Shown: in pieces, positions 14,442-27,322 of the stretch | How positions within the stretch are numbered: position 1 is the first letter of the stretch | Layout: every line of letters begins with the position of its first letter | From: Gordonia sp. ABSL11-1 | GTDB lineage: Bacteria; Actinomycetota; Actinomycetes; Mycobacteriales; Mycobacteriaceae | Assembly (NCBI RefSeq): GCF_030315685.1 | Contig: NZ_JASXSI010000015.1 | Location: 62,001 to 126,000, forward strand | Reading direction: 5' to 3' | Length of the DNA: 64,000 nt | Position numbers and translations under genes: made by a program | Notes under the pieces: model-generated | The model's database searches: none | Told to the model about the DNA's origin: nothing | The model's input: only the letters and a program-made list of their open reading frames with translations

Positions 14442-16240
14442 GTGAGGAATTGTGCCGCGTCCCGGGCGAGATCGAGCACCGGTTGCGGGAAGATGCCGAG
14501 CACGATCGTGACGATCGTGCACACGGCGATCGACGAGGTCGACAGCACGCTCGGCTTCACCACGTGCGGGGCGTCGACGGGGACGTCGGCGAAGAACATC
14601 GCCACGATGATCCGGATGTAGAAGTACGCCGCGATCGCGCTGCTGACCACACCGACGACGACGAGCACACCGCCGCCGTTGCCGGCCGCCGCCGCGAACA
14701 CGTCGAACTTCGCGATGAACCCGCTCGTCAGCGGGATCCCGGCGAAGGCCAGCAGGAACATCGAGAACATCGCTCCCACAAGCGGATACCGTCGGCCCAG
14801 ACCTGCCCACTGGGAGATCTCGGTGGCCTCGCGGCCGGACACGTGCGGGCCTGACAGACGGTCGGTCTCGCGCACCACCGACACGGTCGCGAACGCGCCG
14901 AACGTGGAGAAGGCATACGCCGCAAGGTAGAACAGCGTGGCCGCGAGGCCGGGCTGATCGGGCCCGCTCGCTCCGCTCCCGGCGCCCGCGTCGTCGAAGG
15001 CGATCAGACCCAACAGGATGAACCCCGCGTGGGTGATCGACGAGTACGCGAGCATCCGCTTGATGTCGGTCTGGGTCACCGCCATCACCGCGCCGACGAG
15101 CATCGTGGCGATCGCCACCGCCCACAGCGCCGGCTCCCAATCGGACCGCAGATCCCCGAATCCGACATAGAACACCCGCAGCAGCGCGCCGAACGCGGCG
15201 ATCTTGGTGGCCGCCGCCATGAACGCTGTCACCGGCGACGGCGCACCCTGATAGACATCCGGGATCCATGCGTGGAACGGAACCGCACCGATCTTGAAGA
15301 GCAGCCCCACCGACAACAGCCCGAGCGCGATCAACGGCAACACGGTGTCACCGTCGGGAGCGTTCACCGCCTGCCCGACCGAGTCCCCGATCGCACCCAG
15401 TTGCAGCGATCCGGTGGCGCCGTAGGCGAATGCCGCACCGAACAGGAAGAACGCCGACGAGAACGCGCCGAGCAGGAAGTACTTGAGCGAGGCCTCCTGC
15501 GAGATCAACCGCCGACGCCGGGCCAGACCGCACAACAGGTACAGCGGGAGCGAGAAGACCTCCAGCGCGATGAACATCGTGAGCAGGTCACCGCACGCGG
15601 GGAACAGCATCATGCCGCCGACCGCGAGCATCGTCAATGGGAACACCTCGGTGGTGACCGCGCCCGCCCGGGTCGCCTCGAACTCGGCGTCGGTGTTGGG
15701 TACCGATGCCCCGGACGGGGTGAACATGTCCGCCTCGACCGCGCCGAGCGTCGCCTGTGCGGCGGCACCGGGGCCGTCGCTCACCTGCTTCGGTGTGTGC
15801 GTGCCTGTTCGCGCGGCGTCGAGATCCATCGATCCCGGCGCGACGACACGCTCGAGTCGTCGCTCACCCATGAAAGCGACCGAGATGATCGCGACGAGCA
15901 ACAGCAGGCCCTGCAGGAACAGCGTCGGGCGATCGACGACGACCGCACCCGACATGGCGAACTGGCCGTCGCCGCCGTTGCGTGTCTCCGCGACGGTCAC
16001 CGCGATCAGGGCGACGAGCGCGGCGAGGAGGCCCCCGACCGAGATCACGAGCTGGATCGGATAGCGAATCCGCCTGGGCGCGAACGCCTCGACCAGGACC
16101 GCGACAACCGCCACCCCGAACACGATCAGCATCGGCGAGAGCAGACCGTACTCGACGCTCGGTGCCTGGATGGCAGCGAGATGTGTGGTCGTCGGCGCTG
16201 CTCCGGTCATGCTCACTCCCGTCATCCCGGCGCCGGTCAT
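14438..16240 (-). CDS. nuoN: NADH-quinone oxidoreductase subunit N
   Basis: This is one of three antiporter-like proton-pumping subunits in the membrane arm of complex I (600 residues, about 14 spans). Typical features: SLPLYLLCGLARRRRLISQE, LKYFLLGAFSSAFFLFG with the conserved Lys, and FKIGAVPFHAWIPDVYQGAP. An extended, charged loop of about 80 residues lies after VAFMGERRLERV. A second unusual loop, DDAGAGSGASGPDQPG, is encoded by the GC-rich repeat at 14960-14987. ATG at 16240 overlaps the nuoM stop; two further in-frame ATGs within ten codons are alternatives. It is the last nuo gene, coupled to a lipoprotein gene. Confidence 0.95.
   Translation of the reverse strand: MTGAGMTGVSMTGAAPTTTHLAAIQAPSVEYGLLSPMLIVFGVAVVAVLVEAFAPRRIRYPIQLVISVGGLLAALVALIAVTVAETRNGGDGQFAMSGAVVVDRPTLFLQGLLLLVAIISVAFMGERRLERVVAPGSMDLDAARTGTHTPKQVSDGPGAAAQATLGAVEADMFTPSGASVPNTDAEFEATRAGAVTTEVFPLTMLAVGGMMLFPACGDLLTMFIALEVFSLPLYLLCGLARRRRLISQEASLKYFLLGAFSSAFFLFGAAFAYGATGSLQLGAIGDSVGQAVNAPDGDTVLPLIALGLLSVGLLFKIGAVPFHAWIPDVYQGAPSPVTAFMAAATKIAAFGALLRVFYVGFGDLRSDWEPALWAVAIATMLVGAVMAVTQTDIKRMLAYSSITHAGFILLGLIAFDDAGAGSGASGPDQPGLAATLFYLAAYAFSTFGAFATVSVVRETDRLSGPHVSGREATEISQWAGLGRRYPLVGAMFSMFLLAFAGIPLTSGFIAKFDVFAAAAGNGGGVLVVVGVVSSAIAAYFYIRIIVAMFFADVPVDAPHVVKPSVLSTSSIAVCTIVTIVLGIFPQPVLDLARDAAQFLT
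14960..14987 (-). repeat. short GC-rich dispersed repeat, copy B, in frame in nuoN
   Basis: This 28-bp copy contains GCTCGCTCCGCTCCCGGCGC. It matches 19937-19964 at 27 of 28 positions and 2193-2218 closely. On the coding strand it reads GAGSGASGPD, adding a loop between two NuoN spans. The core GCTCGCTCCGCTC is also present in the larger element at the nuoE/nuoF junction. Confidence 0.85.
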
Positions 16241-17883
16241 CGCGGACCACCGTCCGGCGACGGCGGAACCGTCGGTGGCGGATCCGTTTGGCCGATGGTG
16301 CTCATCGTGTGGGCCACGGCCGGATCGATGATGTCCAGTACCGGCTTGGGATAGACACCGAACACCAACAGCAGGGCGAGGAGGGGCGCGATCACCACGA
16401 GTTCGCGACCGTGCAGATCACGCATACCGCGGGTGGCCGCGCCCGGACCCTCGACGGCCCGGGACGGACCGCCCATCATCCGCTGATAGAGCCACAGGAT
16501 GTAGATCGCCGACAACACGAGCGCACTCGCCGCCGCGATCGCGGCCACTGGATACCGCGTGAACGTGCCGATCAGCACCAGGAATTCGCTGATGAACGGG
16601 GCGAGCCCGGGCAGTGAGAGCGTCGCGAGCCCGGCGACCAGAAACGTGCCGGCGAGGACCGGGGCGACCTTCTGCACGCCCCCGTAGTCGGCGATGAGCC
16701 GGCTCCCGCGCCGCGACACGAGGAATCCGGCGACGAGGAACAGTGCGGCGGTGGAGATTCCGTGATTCACCATGTAGAGCGTCGAACCGGTTTGCCCCTG
16801 CGTCGTCAACGCGAAGATGCCCAGGATGATGAAACCGAAATGGGAGATCGACGTGTAGGCGATGAGTCGCATCACGTCGGTCTGACCGATCGCGAGGACG
16901 GCGCCGTACACGATGCCGATCACCGCCAGGGTCGCGATGGCCGGTGCGAAATACCTTGTGGCGTCGGGGAACAGCTGCAAGCAGTAACGCAGCATCGCGA
17001 AGGTGCCGACCTTGTCGACGACCGCCATCATCAGGACGGCACTGGCGGGTGTGGCCGAGACAGCGGCGTCGGGCAACCACGAATGGAACGGCCACAGCGG
17101 TGCCTTCACCGCGAACGCGAACATGAATCCCAGGAACAGCAGTTTCAGGAGGCCGCCGCCGGCGTCGAGCTGACCGGTGGACACCGCGTCGACGACGACT
17201 CGCAGATCGAAGGTCCCCGCGCCGTCGGTGCCGAGACCCGAACGTGCCGTCACCACGTAGAGCCCGATCACCGCGGCGAGCATGATCAGACCACCGAACA
17301 GGTTGTACAGCAGGAACTTCACCGCAGCGCGAGTGCGGTCGACCCCGACGGTCGTACCGAAGCCGCCGATGAGGAAGTACATCGGGATCAGCATCGCCTC
17401 GAAGAAGATGTAGAACAACAGGATGTCGAGAGCGACGAAACTCATCAGCACCATCGCCTCGACCGCCAGGGTCAACGCGAGATAGGTGTGCGGACCCTTC
17501 TGCCGTCGGCCGCCCGAATGATCCAGCGATCCCGAATGATCCGCATCTTTCCACCCGGCGACGATGAGCAGTGGCAACAGCACCGCGGTCAGCAACACCA
17601 ACACGAGACCGATGCCGTCGAGTCCGAGTGCGTACCGGGTGCCGAGCGCGGGAATCCAGCTGTGGTCCTCGACGAACTGGTAGCGGCCCGAGGTGTCACC
17701 CGAGCCGCTCCCCCCACCCCGGTCGAAAGCGGCGGTCAGGCCGAGTGCGAGGCAGAGCACCGCCACCGAAACGCCGAGACCGAACCACTTCGCGATGTCG
17801 GGGCGCGAACTGGGGATCGCCAGCACGGCGACAGCACCGACCGCGGGGAGCAGCCACAGGATCGTCAACCACGGTGTGTTCAC
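16237..17883 (-). CDS. nuoM: NADH-quinone oxidoreductase subunit M
   Basis: This antiporter-like proton-pumping subunit of complex I has 548 residues and about 14 membrane spans. Diagnostic segments are [17 protein letters not shown] early loop, [17 protein letters not shown] with the conserved Glu, [20 protein letters not shown], and [17 protein letters not shown]. The GTG at 17883 overlaps the nuoL stop (GTGA) and gives the expected [20 protein letters not shown] start; a longer open frame upstream lies within nuoL and is not likely. Its own stop overlaps the nuoN start by 4 bp. Confidence 0.95.
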   Translation of the reverse strand: MNTPWLTILWLLPAVGAVAVLAIPSSRPDIAKWFGLGVSVAVLCLALGLTAAFDRGGGSGSGDTSGRYQFVEDHSWIPALGTRYALGLDGIGLVLVLLTAVLLPLLIVAGWKDADHSGSLDHSGGRRQKGPHTYLALTLAVEAMVLMSFVALDILLFYIFFEAMLIPMYFLIGGFGTTVGVDRTRAAVKFLLYNLFGGLIMLAAVIGLYVVTARSGLGTDGAGTFDLRVVVDAVSTGQLDAGGGLLKLLFLGFMFAFAVKAPLWPFHSWLPDAAVSATPASAVLMMAVVDKVGTFAMLRYCLQLFPDATRYFAPAIATLAVIGIVYGAVLAIGQTDVMRLIAYTSISHFGFIILGIFALTTQGQTGSTLYMVNHGISTAALFLVAGFLVSRRGSRLIADYGGVQKVAPVLAGTFLVAGLATLSLPGLAPFISEFLVLIGTFTRYPVAAIAAASALVLSAIYILWLYQRMMGGPSRAVEGPGAATRGMRDLHGRELVVIAPLLALLLVFGVYPKPVLDIIDPAVAHTMSTIGQTDPPPTVPPSPDGGPR

Positions 17884-19781
17884 AGGACGTTCACCACCAT
17901 CACCAGTCCGATGATCAGGGTCGCGCCGGCGAACATCGACAACGCGTAGGACCGCACATAGCCGTTCTGCCAACCGCGCAGACGTCGGGAGAGTCCGCCG
18001 ATGGTGCTGCCGATCCCCGACGTCACACCGTCGATACCGACGTTCTCGACGCGGACGAGCTCACGGGTCAGCTCCTGGCCGGGGCGCATCAGGAGCTTCT
18101 CGTTCACCGTGTCGCCGTACAGATCCCGCCGAGCCGCCACCGTCAGCCCGGACACGTCGTCCGGCGCCGACTCCGGTATCGTGCGGGTCGCGTACATGCG
18201 CCAGGCGATACCCACACCCACCGCGACCACCGCGAGGATCGTCACGGTCACCACCCACGTCGGAACCGCCAAGGCGTGATGCTCCTCGCCGACAACGGGT
18301 TCGAGCCAGTGCACCAGCGAGTCACCCCACGCGAGCATCGCACCGGAGGCGACCGAGCCGACGGCGATGAGGATCATCGGTCCGGTCATCGTGCCCGGCG
18401 ACTCGTGCGGATGTCGATCGTGGTCATCCCATCGCCGCTCCCCGAAGAAGGTCAACACCATCACCCGTGTCATGTAGAACGCGGTGATGCCGGCGCCGAG
18501 AAGTGCTGCGCCGCCGAGCAGCCAGCCACCGACGCCGCCGGAGGCGAACGCCGCCTCGATGATCGGATCCTTGGAGAAGAAGCCGGAGAACGGCGGCACG
18601 CCGATGATCGCCAGATATCCGACGCCGAACGTGGCGAACGTGATCGGCATGACCGTACGCAGCCCGCCGAAGCGGCGCATGTCGGTCTCGTCGTTCATAC
18701 CGTGCATCACCGAACCCGCACCGAGGAACAGGCCGGCCTTGAAGAATCCGTGGGTGAGCAGATGCATGATGGCGAAGGCGTAGCCCGCCGGTCCGAGACC
18801 GGTCGCGAGCACCATGTAGCCGATCTGACTCATCGTCGACGCGGCGAGTGCCTTCTTGATGTCGTCCTTCGCGCAACCGATCACCGCACCGAACAGCAGG
18901 GTGACCGCTCCGACGACCGTGACACCGACCTGGGCGGCGGGTGCCAGATCGAAGATCGGGTTCGATCGGGCGATGAGATAGACACCTGCGGTGACCATCG
19001 TCGCCGCGTGGATGAGCGCCGACACCGGTGTCGGGCCCTCCATGGCGTCGCCGAGCCACGACTGCAGCGGCACCTGCGCGGACTTGCCGCACGCGGCGAG
19101 CAACAGCATGAAACCGATGGCGGTGAGTACACTCTCGCCGACCTGATCGGCGCCGGAGAACACCGCCTCGAAACTCACCGCGCCGAAGGTGGCGAACATG
19201 ATCATCAGCGCGACCGCGAGCCCGATGTCGCCGACACGATTCACCACGAAGGCCTTCTTGGCCGCGGTCGCCGCCGACGGCTTGTACTGCCAGAAACCGA
19301 TCAGCAGATAGGAGGCGAGACCCACGCCCTCCCAACCGACGTAGAGGCCGAGGTAGTTGTCGGCCAGCACGAGAAGCAGCATCGCGGCGAGGAACAGGTT
19401 GAGGTAGGCGAAGAATCGTCGGCGATCGGGGTCGTCGGCCATGTAGCCGATCGAATAGATGTGGATGAGTGAGCCGACGCCGGTGATCAGCAGGACGAAA
19501 CACATCGACAGTTGGTCGAGCTGCAGACCGAAGTCGACCTGCAGCTCGCCCACGGGCACCCAGCTGAACAGGATATCGTGTACGGCACGCTCTTCCGCAT
19601 CCCGGCCGAGCATGCCGGTGAACATCACGAGCCCGACGACGAACGACGCGAGAGCGAGGGCCGTTCCCAGCAGGTGCCCCCGGCGGTCGGTGCGCCGACC
19701 GCCCAGCAACAGGATCGCTGCGCCGAGAAGCGGGAGTGCCGGAACCAGCCAGAGAAGATTCGCGGTCGCCTGGGTGCTCAC
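17880..19781 (-). CDS. nuoL: NADH-quinone oxidoreductase subunit L
   Basis: This is the distal proton-pumping subunit, 633 residues with about 16 spans, which in complex I carries the long lateral helix at its C-terminus. Core motifs: [36 protein letters not shown] with the conserved Glu, [54 protein letters not shown], and [21 protein letters not shown] at 19781 has GGAGG just upstream and sits 8 bp after the nuoK stop, the only nuo junction besides nuoB/nuoA and nuoC/nuoD that lacks a 4-8 bp overlap. Confidence 0.96.
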   Translation of the reverse strand: MSTQATANLLWLVPALPLLGAAILLLGGRRTDRRGHLLGTALALASFVVGLVMFTGMLGRDAEERAVHDILFSWVPVGELQVDFGLQLDQLSMCFVLLITGVGSLIHIYSIGYMADDPDRRRFFAYLNLFLAAMLLLVLADNYLGLYVGWEGVGLASYLLIGFWQYKPSAATAAKKAFVVNRVGDIGLAVALMIMFATFGAVSFEAVFSGADQVGESVLTAIGFMLLLAACGKSAQVPLQSWLGDAMEGPTPVSALIHAATMVTAGVYLIARSNPIFDLAPAAQVGVTVVGAVTLLFGAVIGCAKDDIKKALAASTMSQIGYMVLATGLGPAGYAFAIMHLLTHGFFKAGLFLGAGSVMHGMNDETDMRRFGGLRTVMPITFATFGVGYLAIIGVPPFSGFFSKDPIIEAAFASGGVGGWLLGGAALLGAGITAFYMTRVMVLTFFGERRWDDHDRHPHESPGTMTGPMILIAVGSVASGAMLAWGDSLVHWLEPVVGEEHHALAVPTWVVTVTILAVVAVGVGIAWRMYATRTIPESAPDDVSGLTVAARRDLYGDTVNEKLLMRPGQELTRELVRVENVGIDGVTSGIGSTIGGLSRRLRGWQNGYVRSYALSMFAGATLIIGLVMVVNVL

Positions 19782-19789
19782 CGTACCTC

Positions 19790-20125
19790 CTACCGCTTCA
19801 GCAGATCTGCGTCGTCCACCGAGGCCGACCGGCGCGCCCGGAAGATCGTCATGATGATGGCGAGCCCCACAACCACCTCGGCCGCCGCCACGACCATCGT
19901 GAAGAAGGCGATGACCTGGCCGTCAACTGCGACATCGGGCCCGCTCGCTGCGCTCCCGGCGCCCAATCCATGCATCCGGGCGAACGTGACGAACGCCAGA
20001 TTCGCGGCGTTGAGCATCAGTTCGACACACATGAACACGACGATCGCGTTGCGTCGCAACAGCACCCCGGCCGCGCCGATGGTGAACAGCAGCGCCGACA
20101 GATACAGATAGTTCTCCGGGTTCAT
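19790..20125 (-). CDS. nuoK: NADH-quinone oxidoreductase subunit K
   Basis: This small three-span membrane subunit of complex I has conserved Glu residues for proton transfer ([18 protein letters not shown] and [15 protein letters not shown]). At 111 residues it is about ten longer than usual NuoK. The excess is [14 protein letters not shown], between spans two and three just before DGQVIAFF, and it is encoded by repeat copy C. ATG at 20125 overlaps the nuoJ stop (ATGA). Because the insertion is in the loop and in frame, function is probably kept. Confidence 0.94.
   Translation of the reverse strand: MNPENYLYLSALLFTIGAAGVLLRRNAIVVFMCVELMLNAANLAFVTFARMHGLGAGSAASGPDVAVDGQVIAFFTMVVAAAEVVVGLAIIMTIFRARRSASVDDADLLKR
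19937..19964 (-). repeat. short GC-rich dispersed repeat, copy C, in frame in nuoK
   Basis: This 28-bp copy contains GCTCGCTGCGCTCCCGGCGC, one base different from copy B. It is read in the same phase as copies A and B and gives [11 protein letters not shown] in the loop between the second and third spans of NuoK. Confidence 0.85.
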
Positions 20126-20952
20126 CGGCCCTCCCCGAGGGATCGGCGGATGCTCGGGCGACGGGTGTTGTCGCCGTCCGGGTCCGAGCCCGAGGGGGAC
20201 GGGCCGATCGACGGTCGCGGTTTCAACGTCGCGTTGACCGACAGATCCGACGGCGTGCCGTCCGGGAGCAGGGCCGGGACGTCGACGGCGTTGTGTCGCG
20301 CGTACACACCGGGACTGGGCATCGGGGTCATGTCGACACCGAGACGGAAACGTTCCTCGGACAGCTCCCGCTGAGTGCGGCGGGGCCCGAATCGTTCCCG
20401 GTGGGCCAGCACCATCGCGCCGAGCGTGGCCGCGATCAACAGCGCGCCGGTCAGCTCGAACGCCCACAGGTACTGGACGAAGATGAGTTGGGCGATGGCC
20501 TCGATGTTGCCGTCGGACGCGCTGGGCGTCCCCGCGCCCCCGGCCACCGGTGCCCCGGCGAACGCCGCCAGCGACGCATTGGCGATCGCCGCGATCAGCA
20601 GCACCCCGAACCCGATCCCGAGCACCATGGCAGCGATGCGTTGTCCGCGAAGCGTCTCCACGAGGGAGTCGGCGGAGTCGACGCCGATCAGCATGAGTAC
20701 GAACAGGAACAGCATCATCACGGCCCCGGTGTAGACGACCACCTGGACGACCCCGAGGAACAGTGCGCCCTGCGCGACATAGAAGACCGCGAGGATGATC
20801 ATCGTGGTGGCCAGGAAGATCGCCGAGTAGACGGCCTTCGTCGCGAAGACGACACCGAGCGCCCCGATGACCGCGACGATGCCGAGGACCCAGAACTGGA
20901 CGGCCTCACCTGTCGACGTGCGGGTGAGCTCAGCGGCGAGAAGTGCTGTCAC
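20122..20952 (-). CDS. nuoJ: NADH-quinone oxidoreductase subunit J
   Basis: This five-span membrane subunit of complex I has 276 residues. Recognisable segments: [39 protein letters not shown] with the family's Tyr/Gly pi-bulge-type helix, and [19 protein letters not shown]. After the last span ([19 protein letters not shown]) there is an unusually long soluble tail of about 90 residues, rich in Pro, Ser and Asp, ending [17 protein letters not shown]; long NuoJ tails are common in mycolata. GTG start overlaps the nuoI stop, and the stop overlaps the nuoK start. Confidence 0.95.
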   Translation of the reverse strand: MTALLAAELTRTSTGEAVQFWVLGIVAVIGALGVVFATKAVYSAIFLATTMIILAVFYVAQGALFLGVVQVVVYTGAVMMLFLFVLMLIGVDSADSLVETLRGQRIAAMVLGIGFGVLLIAAIANASLAAFAGAPVAGGAGTPSASDGNIEAIAQLIFVQYLWAFELTGALLIAATLGAMVLAHRERFGPRRTQRELSEERFRLGVDMTPMPSPGVYARHNAVDVPALLPDGTPSDLSVNATLKPRPSIGPSPSGSDPDGDNTRRPSIRRSLGEGR

Positions 20953-21485
20953 GACTCGTCCTTCGCGACGAGCCGACCGTCTTCGGACACCTCACCGCGG
21001 TAGTAGTTCTCCTCGGTCGAGCCCGGGGCCATCTCGTGCGGGGCCGGGGTGACGCCGGGCTCGAGAGGCGCGAGCAGCCGATCTTTCTCGTAGATGAGGT
21101 CGGCGCGGTTGTCGTCGGCGAGCTCGTAGTCGTTGGTCATGGTCAGTGCGCGGGTGGGGCAGGCCTCGATGCAGAGGCCGCAGCCGATGCAGCGCAGGTA
21201 GTTGATCTGATAGACACGGCCGTAGCGTTCGCCCGGTGAGTACCGTTCGTCCTCGGTGTTGTCGGCGCCCTCGACGTAGATGGCGTCGGCCGGGCAGGCC
21301 CATGCGCACAGCTCACATCCGATGCATTTCTCCAACCCGTCGGGATGCCGGTTGAGTTGGTGGCGACCGTGATAGCGCGGTGCGGTCGGCGTCTTCTCCT
21401 CGGGGTACTGCTCGGTGATGGTCGGGGAGAACATCGACGAGAACGTCACCCCGAGACCGCTGATCGGTTTGAGGAAGTCAGGCAT
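20949..21485 (-). CDS. nuoI: NADH-quinone oxidoreductase subunit I (8Fe-8S ferredoxin)
   Basis: This peripheral subunit carries two [4Fe-4S] clusters (N6a/N6b) that pass electrons towards NuoB. Both ferredoxin motifs are intact: [20 protein letters not shown] near residue 55 and [18 protein letters not shown] near residue 100. The N-terminal amphipathic segment [16 protein letters not shown] docks on the membrane arm. 178 residues is normal. Its start overlaps the nuoH stop by 8 bp and its stop overlaps the nuoJ start by 4 bp. Confidence 0.97.
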   Translation of the reverse strand: MPDFLKPISGLGVTFSSMFSPTITEQYPEEKTPTAPRYHGRHQLNRHPDGLEKCIGCELCAWACPADAIYVEGADNTEDERYSPGERYGRVYQINYLRCIGCGLCIEACPTRALTMTNDYELADDNRADLIYEKDRLLAPLEPGVTPAPHEMAPGSTEENYYRGEVSEDGRLVAKDES

Positions 21486-22785
21486 CGGTGGTCTCCTTCA
21501 CAGGATCGGACGGAGGTGGGGGAGGGATGGTGCGCGGCGGCAAGACTTGGCCGGGTAGGGGTGGGACGGGGAATCCGCCCGCCATCGGATCGAACGCGGG
21601 CTGTGTGATCCGATCCGGCGCCGCGGGTTCCTTCGGCAGTCGCATCAACCGCCAGATCGCGTATCCGATCAGCGCGGTGACGACGAGTCCTGCGCCGGCC
21701 GACACGAGTGACCGGGCGAGGTCGGCGTCGTCGTCGCCGCCGACCGCGACGCGGATGACCGCCACGACCATCACCCAGGTGAGCGAGATCGGGATCAGGA
21801 CCTTCCAGCCGAGGTTCATGAACTGGTCGTAGCGCAGGCGCGGCAGACTGGTGCGCAGCCAGATGAACACGAAGAGGAACACCCAGACCTTGAGTGTGAA
21901 CCACAGGATCGGCCACCAGCCCGAGTTGGCCCAGTCGAACATGCTGACCGGCCATGGCGCCTGCCACCCACCGAGGAACAGTGTGGTGGCGAGTGCCGAG
22001 ACGGTGACCATGTTGATGTACTCGGCAAGCATGAACATCGCGAACTTCAACGACGAGTACTCGGTGTGGAATCCGCCGACGAGTTCGCCCTCGGCCTCCG
22101 GCAGGTCGAAGGGTGCGCGGTTGGTCTCGCCGACCATGGAGATCGCGTAGATCACGAACGACGGGAGCAGGAGCAGGACGTACCAATGATGTTCCTGCGC
22201 AGCGACGATGCCCGACGTCGACATGGTCCCGGCGTCCAGGAAGACCGCGGCGAAGGTCAGTCCCATCGCGATCTCGTACGAGATGACCTGGGCCGTCGAC
22301 CGCAGACCGCCGAGCAGCGGATAGGTGGAGCCCGACGACCACCCGGCCAGCACGATGCCGTAGACACCGACCGACGTCACGGCCAGCACGTACAGCACGC
22401 CGACAGGGAGATCGGTGAGTTGCAACGGTGTCTGATGTCCGAACACCGACACCATCGGGCCGAACGGGATGACCGCGAACGCCATCACGGCGGGCACCAC
22501 GGCGATGATCGGCGCTGCGACGTAGATCAGCTTGTCGACGCCGGTCGGGATGATGCCCTCCTTGAGGGCGAGTTTGACGCCGTCGGCCAGACTCTGCAGC
22601 AGGCCGCGCGGACCGACCCGGTTGGGTCCGATCCGGGTCTGCATGCGCGCCATGACCTTTCGTTCGATCAGGATCGCGGCGAGCGGATTGGCGACGAGGA
22701 ACCCGAAGACGGCGACGGCCTTGATGAGGATCAGCCACCACGGGTCGTGGCCGAAGTCGGCGAGTGACGGGAAGTCCATCGTCAC
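21478..22785 (-). CDS. nuoH: NADH-quinone oxidoreductase subunit H
   Basis: This membrane subunit shapes the quinone-binding channel together with NuoB and NuoD; about 435 residues and eight spans. Motifs: [59 protein letters not shown] with the acidic quinone-site loop, and [17 protein letters not shown]. The C-terminus adds a Pro-rich cytosolic tail ([20 protein letters not shown]) not needed by the fold. I take GTG at 22785, which continues the operon's 4-bp overlap pattern with nuoG; ATG at 22779 is an equally good alternative, both within reach of GGGAGG. Confidence 0.95.
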   Translation of the reverse strand: MTMDFPSLADFGHDPWWLILIKAVAVFGFLVANPLAAILIERKVMARMQTRIGPNRVGPRGLLQSLADGVKLALKEGIIPTGVDKLIYVAAPIIAVVPAVMAFAVIPFGPMVSVFGHQTPLQLTDLPVGVLYVLAVTSVGVYGIVLAGWSSGSTYPLLGGLRSTAQVISYEIAMGLTFAAVFLDAGTMSTSGIVAAQEHHWYVLLLLPSFVIYAISMVGETNRAPFDLPEAEGELVGGFHTEYSSLKFAMFMLAEYINMVTVSALATTLFLGGWQAPWPVSMFDWANSGWWPILWFTLKVWVFLFVFIWLRTSLPRLRYDQFMNLGWKVLIPISLTWVMVVAVIRVAVGGDDDADLARSLVSAGAGLVVTALIGYAIWRLMRLPKEPAAPDRITQPAFDPMAGGFPVPPLPGQVLPPRTIPPPPPSDPVKETTDA

Positions 22786-25189
22786 ACCACCTCCCGGGCC
22801 CCGGTCGCCACACCGATCGCGACGATGTCGCCCGCCCCGGCCCGCAGGGTCGGGGCGACCTTGGCGCCGGGCGAGTTGGCCGGGACCCACACCACCCCGT
22901 CGACCATGTCGGTGATCGCCAGCGGCAGGACGATGGCCCCACGGTCGGAGCCGATCTCGACGAGTGTGCCGTCGACGGCGCCGATGCCGTCGGCCGTCGC
23001 GGCCGACAACCGCGCGACCGGGGTGCGCGCCGTGTCGGCAAGGTGGGGCTCGCCGTCCTGGAGCCGGCCGTCGTCGAGCAGCATCCGCCACGTGGCCAGG
23101 ACCGCGCGCCGCGCGCCGGTGCCGTGGCTGTTGGACGCCTCCGCCACGGCGGCGACCGGAGGGCGGGCACCGTCCCACGGGCCGATGTGTTCGAGGTCGG
23201 CGCGGATCGTCGCCGGGTCGGGGCACCGGATGTCGACACCCATCTGCTTGGCCAGCGCATCGAGCACCCGGTGATCGGCCAGAGTGCCCGCCTCCGGCAG
23301 TGCCGTCGAAAACGGTCGTGCACGTCCCTCCCAGTCGAGGAACATCCCGGACTTCTCGGCGGCGGCGGCGACCGGCAGCACGACGTCCGCGAGGTCGGTC
23401 ACCGCGCTGCGACGCATCTCCAGGCTCACCACGAATCCCGCCGCGGCGACAGCGTCCGCCGCAGCCGCGGGATCGGGGAGGTCGTCGAGCTCGACGCCGG
23501 CGATCAGGAGTGCGGAGAGATCCTCCCGCAGAGCGGCATCCAGGATCTGTGTGGTGTCGCGGCCGGGCGTGCTCGGGAGGTCGGCGAGGTGCCAGGCCAG
23601 CGCGATCTCGGTTCGCGCGGTGAGATCGGCGACCGGCCGTCCGCCGGGCAGCAGATTCGGGGCGGCGCCGACCTCGAGGGCACCGCGCTCGCCGGCGCGT
23701 CGCGGGATCCAGGCGACCCTCGCCCCGGTCCGTTCGGCCAGCCGCAGGACGGCGCTGAACCCACCGGCGACACCGGCCAATCGTTCACCGACGAGGATCA
23801 CCGACCCCGGGGCGGCGACGGTGTCGGCGGCCGCATCCGAATCCAGCACCGCGGGTTCGTCTCCCGGTGCGGTCGCCAGCACGGTGCCGTCGAGTTTGAC
23901 GACGCCTGGTGTCGCGAACGGCGCGACGGCGCTGACCCGTTGCCGGCGGGTGCGAACGGCACGACGCATCCGCAGGAAGACGATCGGCGACTCCTCCTCC
24001 GGTTCGAAGCCCACGAGCAGGACGGCCGGTGCTACGTCGAGCTCGCGATAGGTGACGTCATCGGGGCGCGCGGCGACATGGGTGGCGAGGAACTCGGCCT
24101 CCTCCGCGCTGTGCGGGCGCGCGCGGAAGTCGATGTCGTTGGTGTCGAGCACCGTCCGCGCGAATCGGCCGTAGGCGTAGGCATCCTCGGCGGTCAGTCG
24201 TCCGCCGGTGAGGACGCCGGCGCGACCGCGGGCGGCGGCGAGACCCTCCGCGGCGTGGCGCAGTGCGTGACCCCACGAGACCTCGCGCACCGTGCCGTCG
24301 GGCCACCGGACCATCGGCATGCGCAGCCGGTCGGCCGCGGTGGCGTAGGCGAATGCCCAGCGGCCCTTGTCGCAGTTCCATTCCTGATTGACCTCGGGGT
24401 CCTCCCCGGCCAGGCGGCGCAGCACCTTTCCGCGCCGATGGTCGGTGCGCTGGGCGCAGCCACTCGCGCAGTGTTCGCAGACACTCGGCGACGACACCAG
24501 ATCGAACGGGCGCGCCCGGAAGCGGTACGCGGTGCTGGTCAGTGCGCCGACGGGACAGATCTGGACCGTGTTGCCGGAGAAGTAGGATTCGAACGGTTCG
24601 TCCTGGTACACGGACACCTGTTGGAGGGCACCACGATCCGCGAGATCGATGAGAGGATCCCCGGCCACCTGGCCGGCGAAGCGGGTGCAGCGCGCGCACA
24701 GCACGCACCGCTCGCGGTCGAGCAGCACCTCCGACGACAACGGGACCGGCTTGGTGAAGGTGCGCTTCTCACCGGTGAACCGGGACTCGCCGCGACCCGA
24801 CGACATCGCCTGGTTCTGCAGGGGACACTCGCCGCCCTTGTCACACACCGGGCAGTCGAGCGGATGGTTGATCAGCAACAGTTCCATGACCCCGCGCTGC
24901 GCCTTCTCGGCGACCTCGGAACTGTGTTGTGTGTGCACCACCATCCCGTCGGTGACGACCGTGGTGCACGAGGCCAGGGGCTTGCGCTGCCCCTCCACCT
25001 CCACGAGGCATTGTCGACAGGCGCCGACCGGATCGAGGAGCGGGTGGTCGCAGAAGCGCGGGATCTGGGTGCCGATCAGCTCGGCCGCCCGGATCACCAG
25101 GGTGCCCGGCGGCACGGCGATCTCGGTGCCGTCGATGGTGACGGTCACCAGCGCCGGCCGGTCGGCGGTGCGCGCGTCGTCGAGAGCGG

Positions 25190-25193
<4 letters not shown>
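22782..25193 (-). CDS. nuoG: NADH-quinone oxidoreductase subunit G
   Basis: This is the large peripheral iron-sulfur subunit, 803 residues. The ferredoxin-like [2Fe-2S] site is seen in [20 protein letters not shown]; the His-ligated [4Fe-4S] region in [20 protein letters not shown]; further Cys groups in [20 protein letters not shown] and [17 protein letters not shown]. The rest is a molybdopterin oxidoreductase-like domain without cofactor function ([18 protein letters not shown]). GTG at 25193 overlaps the nuoEF stop. The sequence after residue 250 is unusually Ala/Arg/Asp-rich but follows family length (about 800). Confidence 0.96.
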
Positions 25194-27318
<2,125 letters not shown>

Positions 27319-27322
<4 letters not shown>

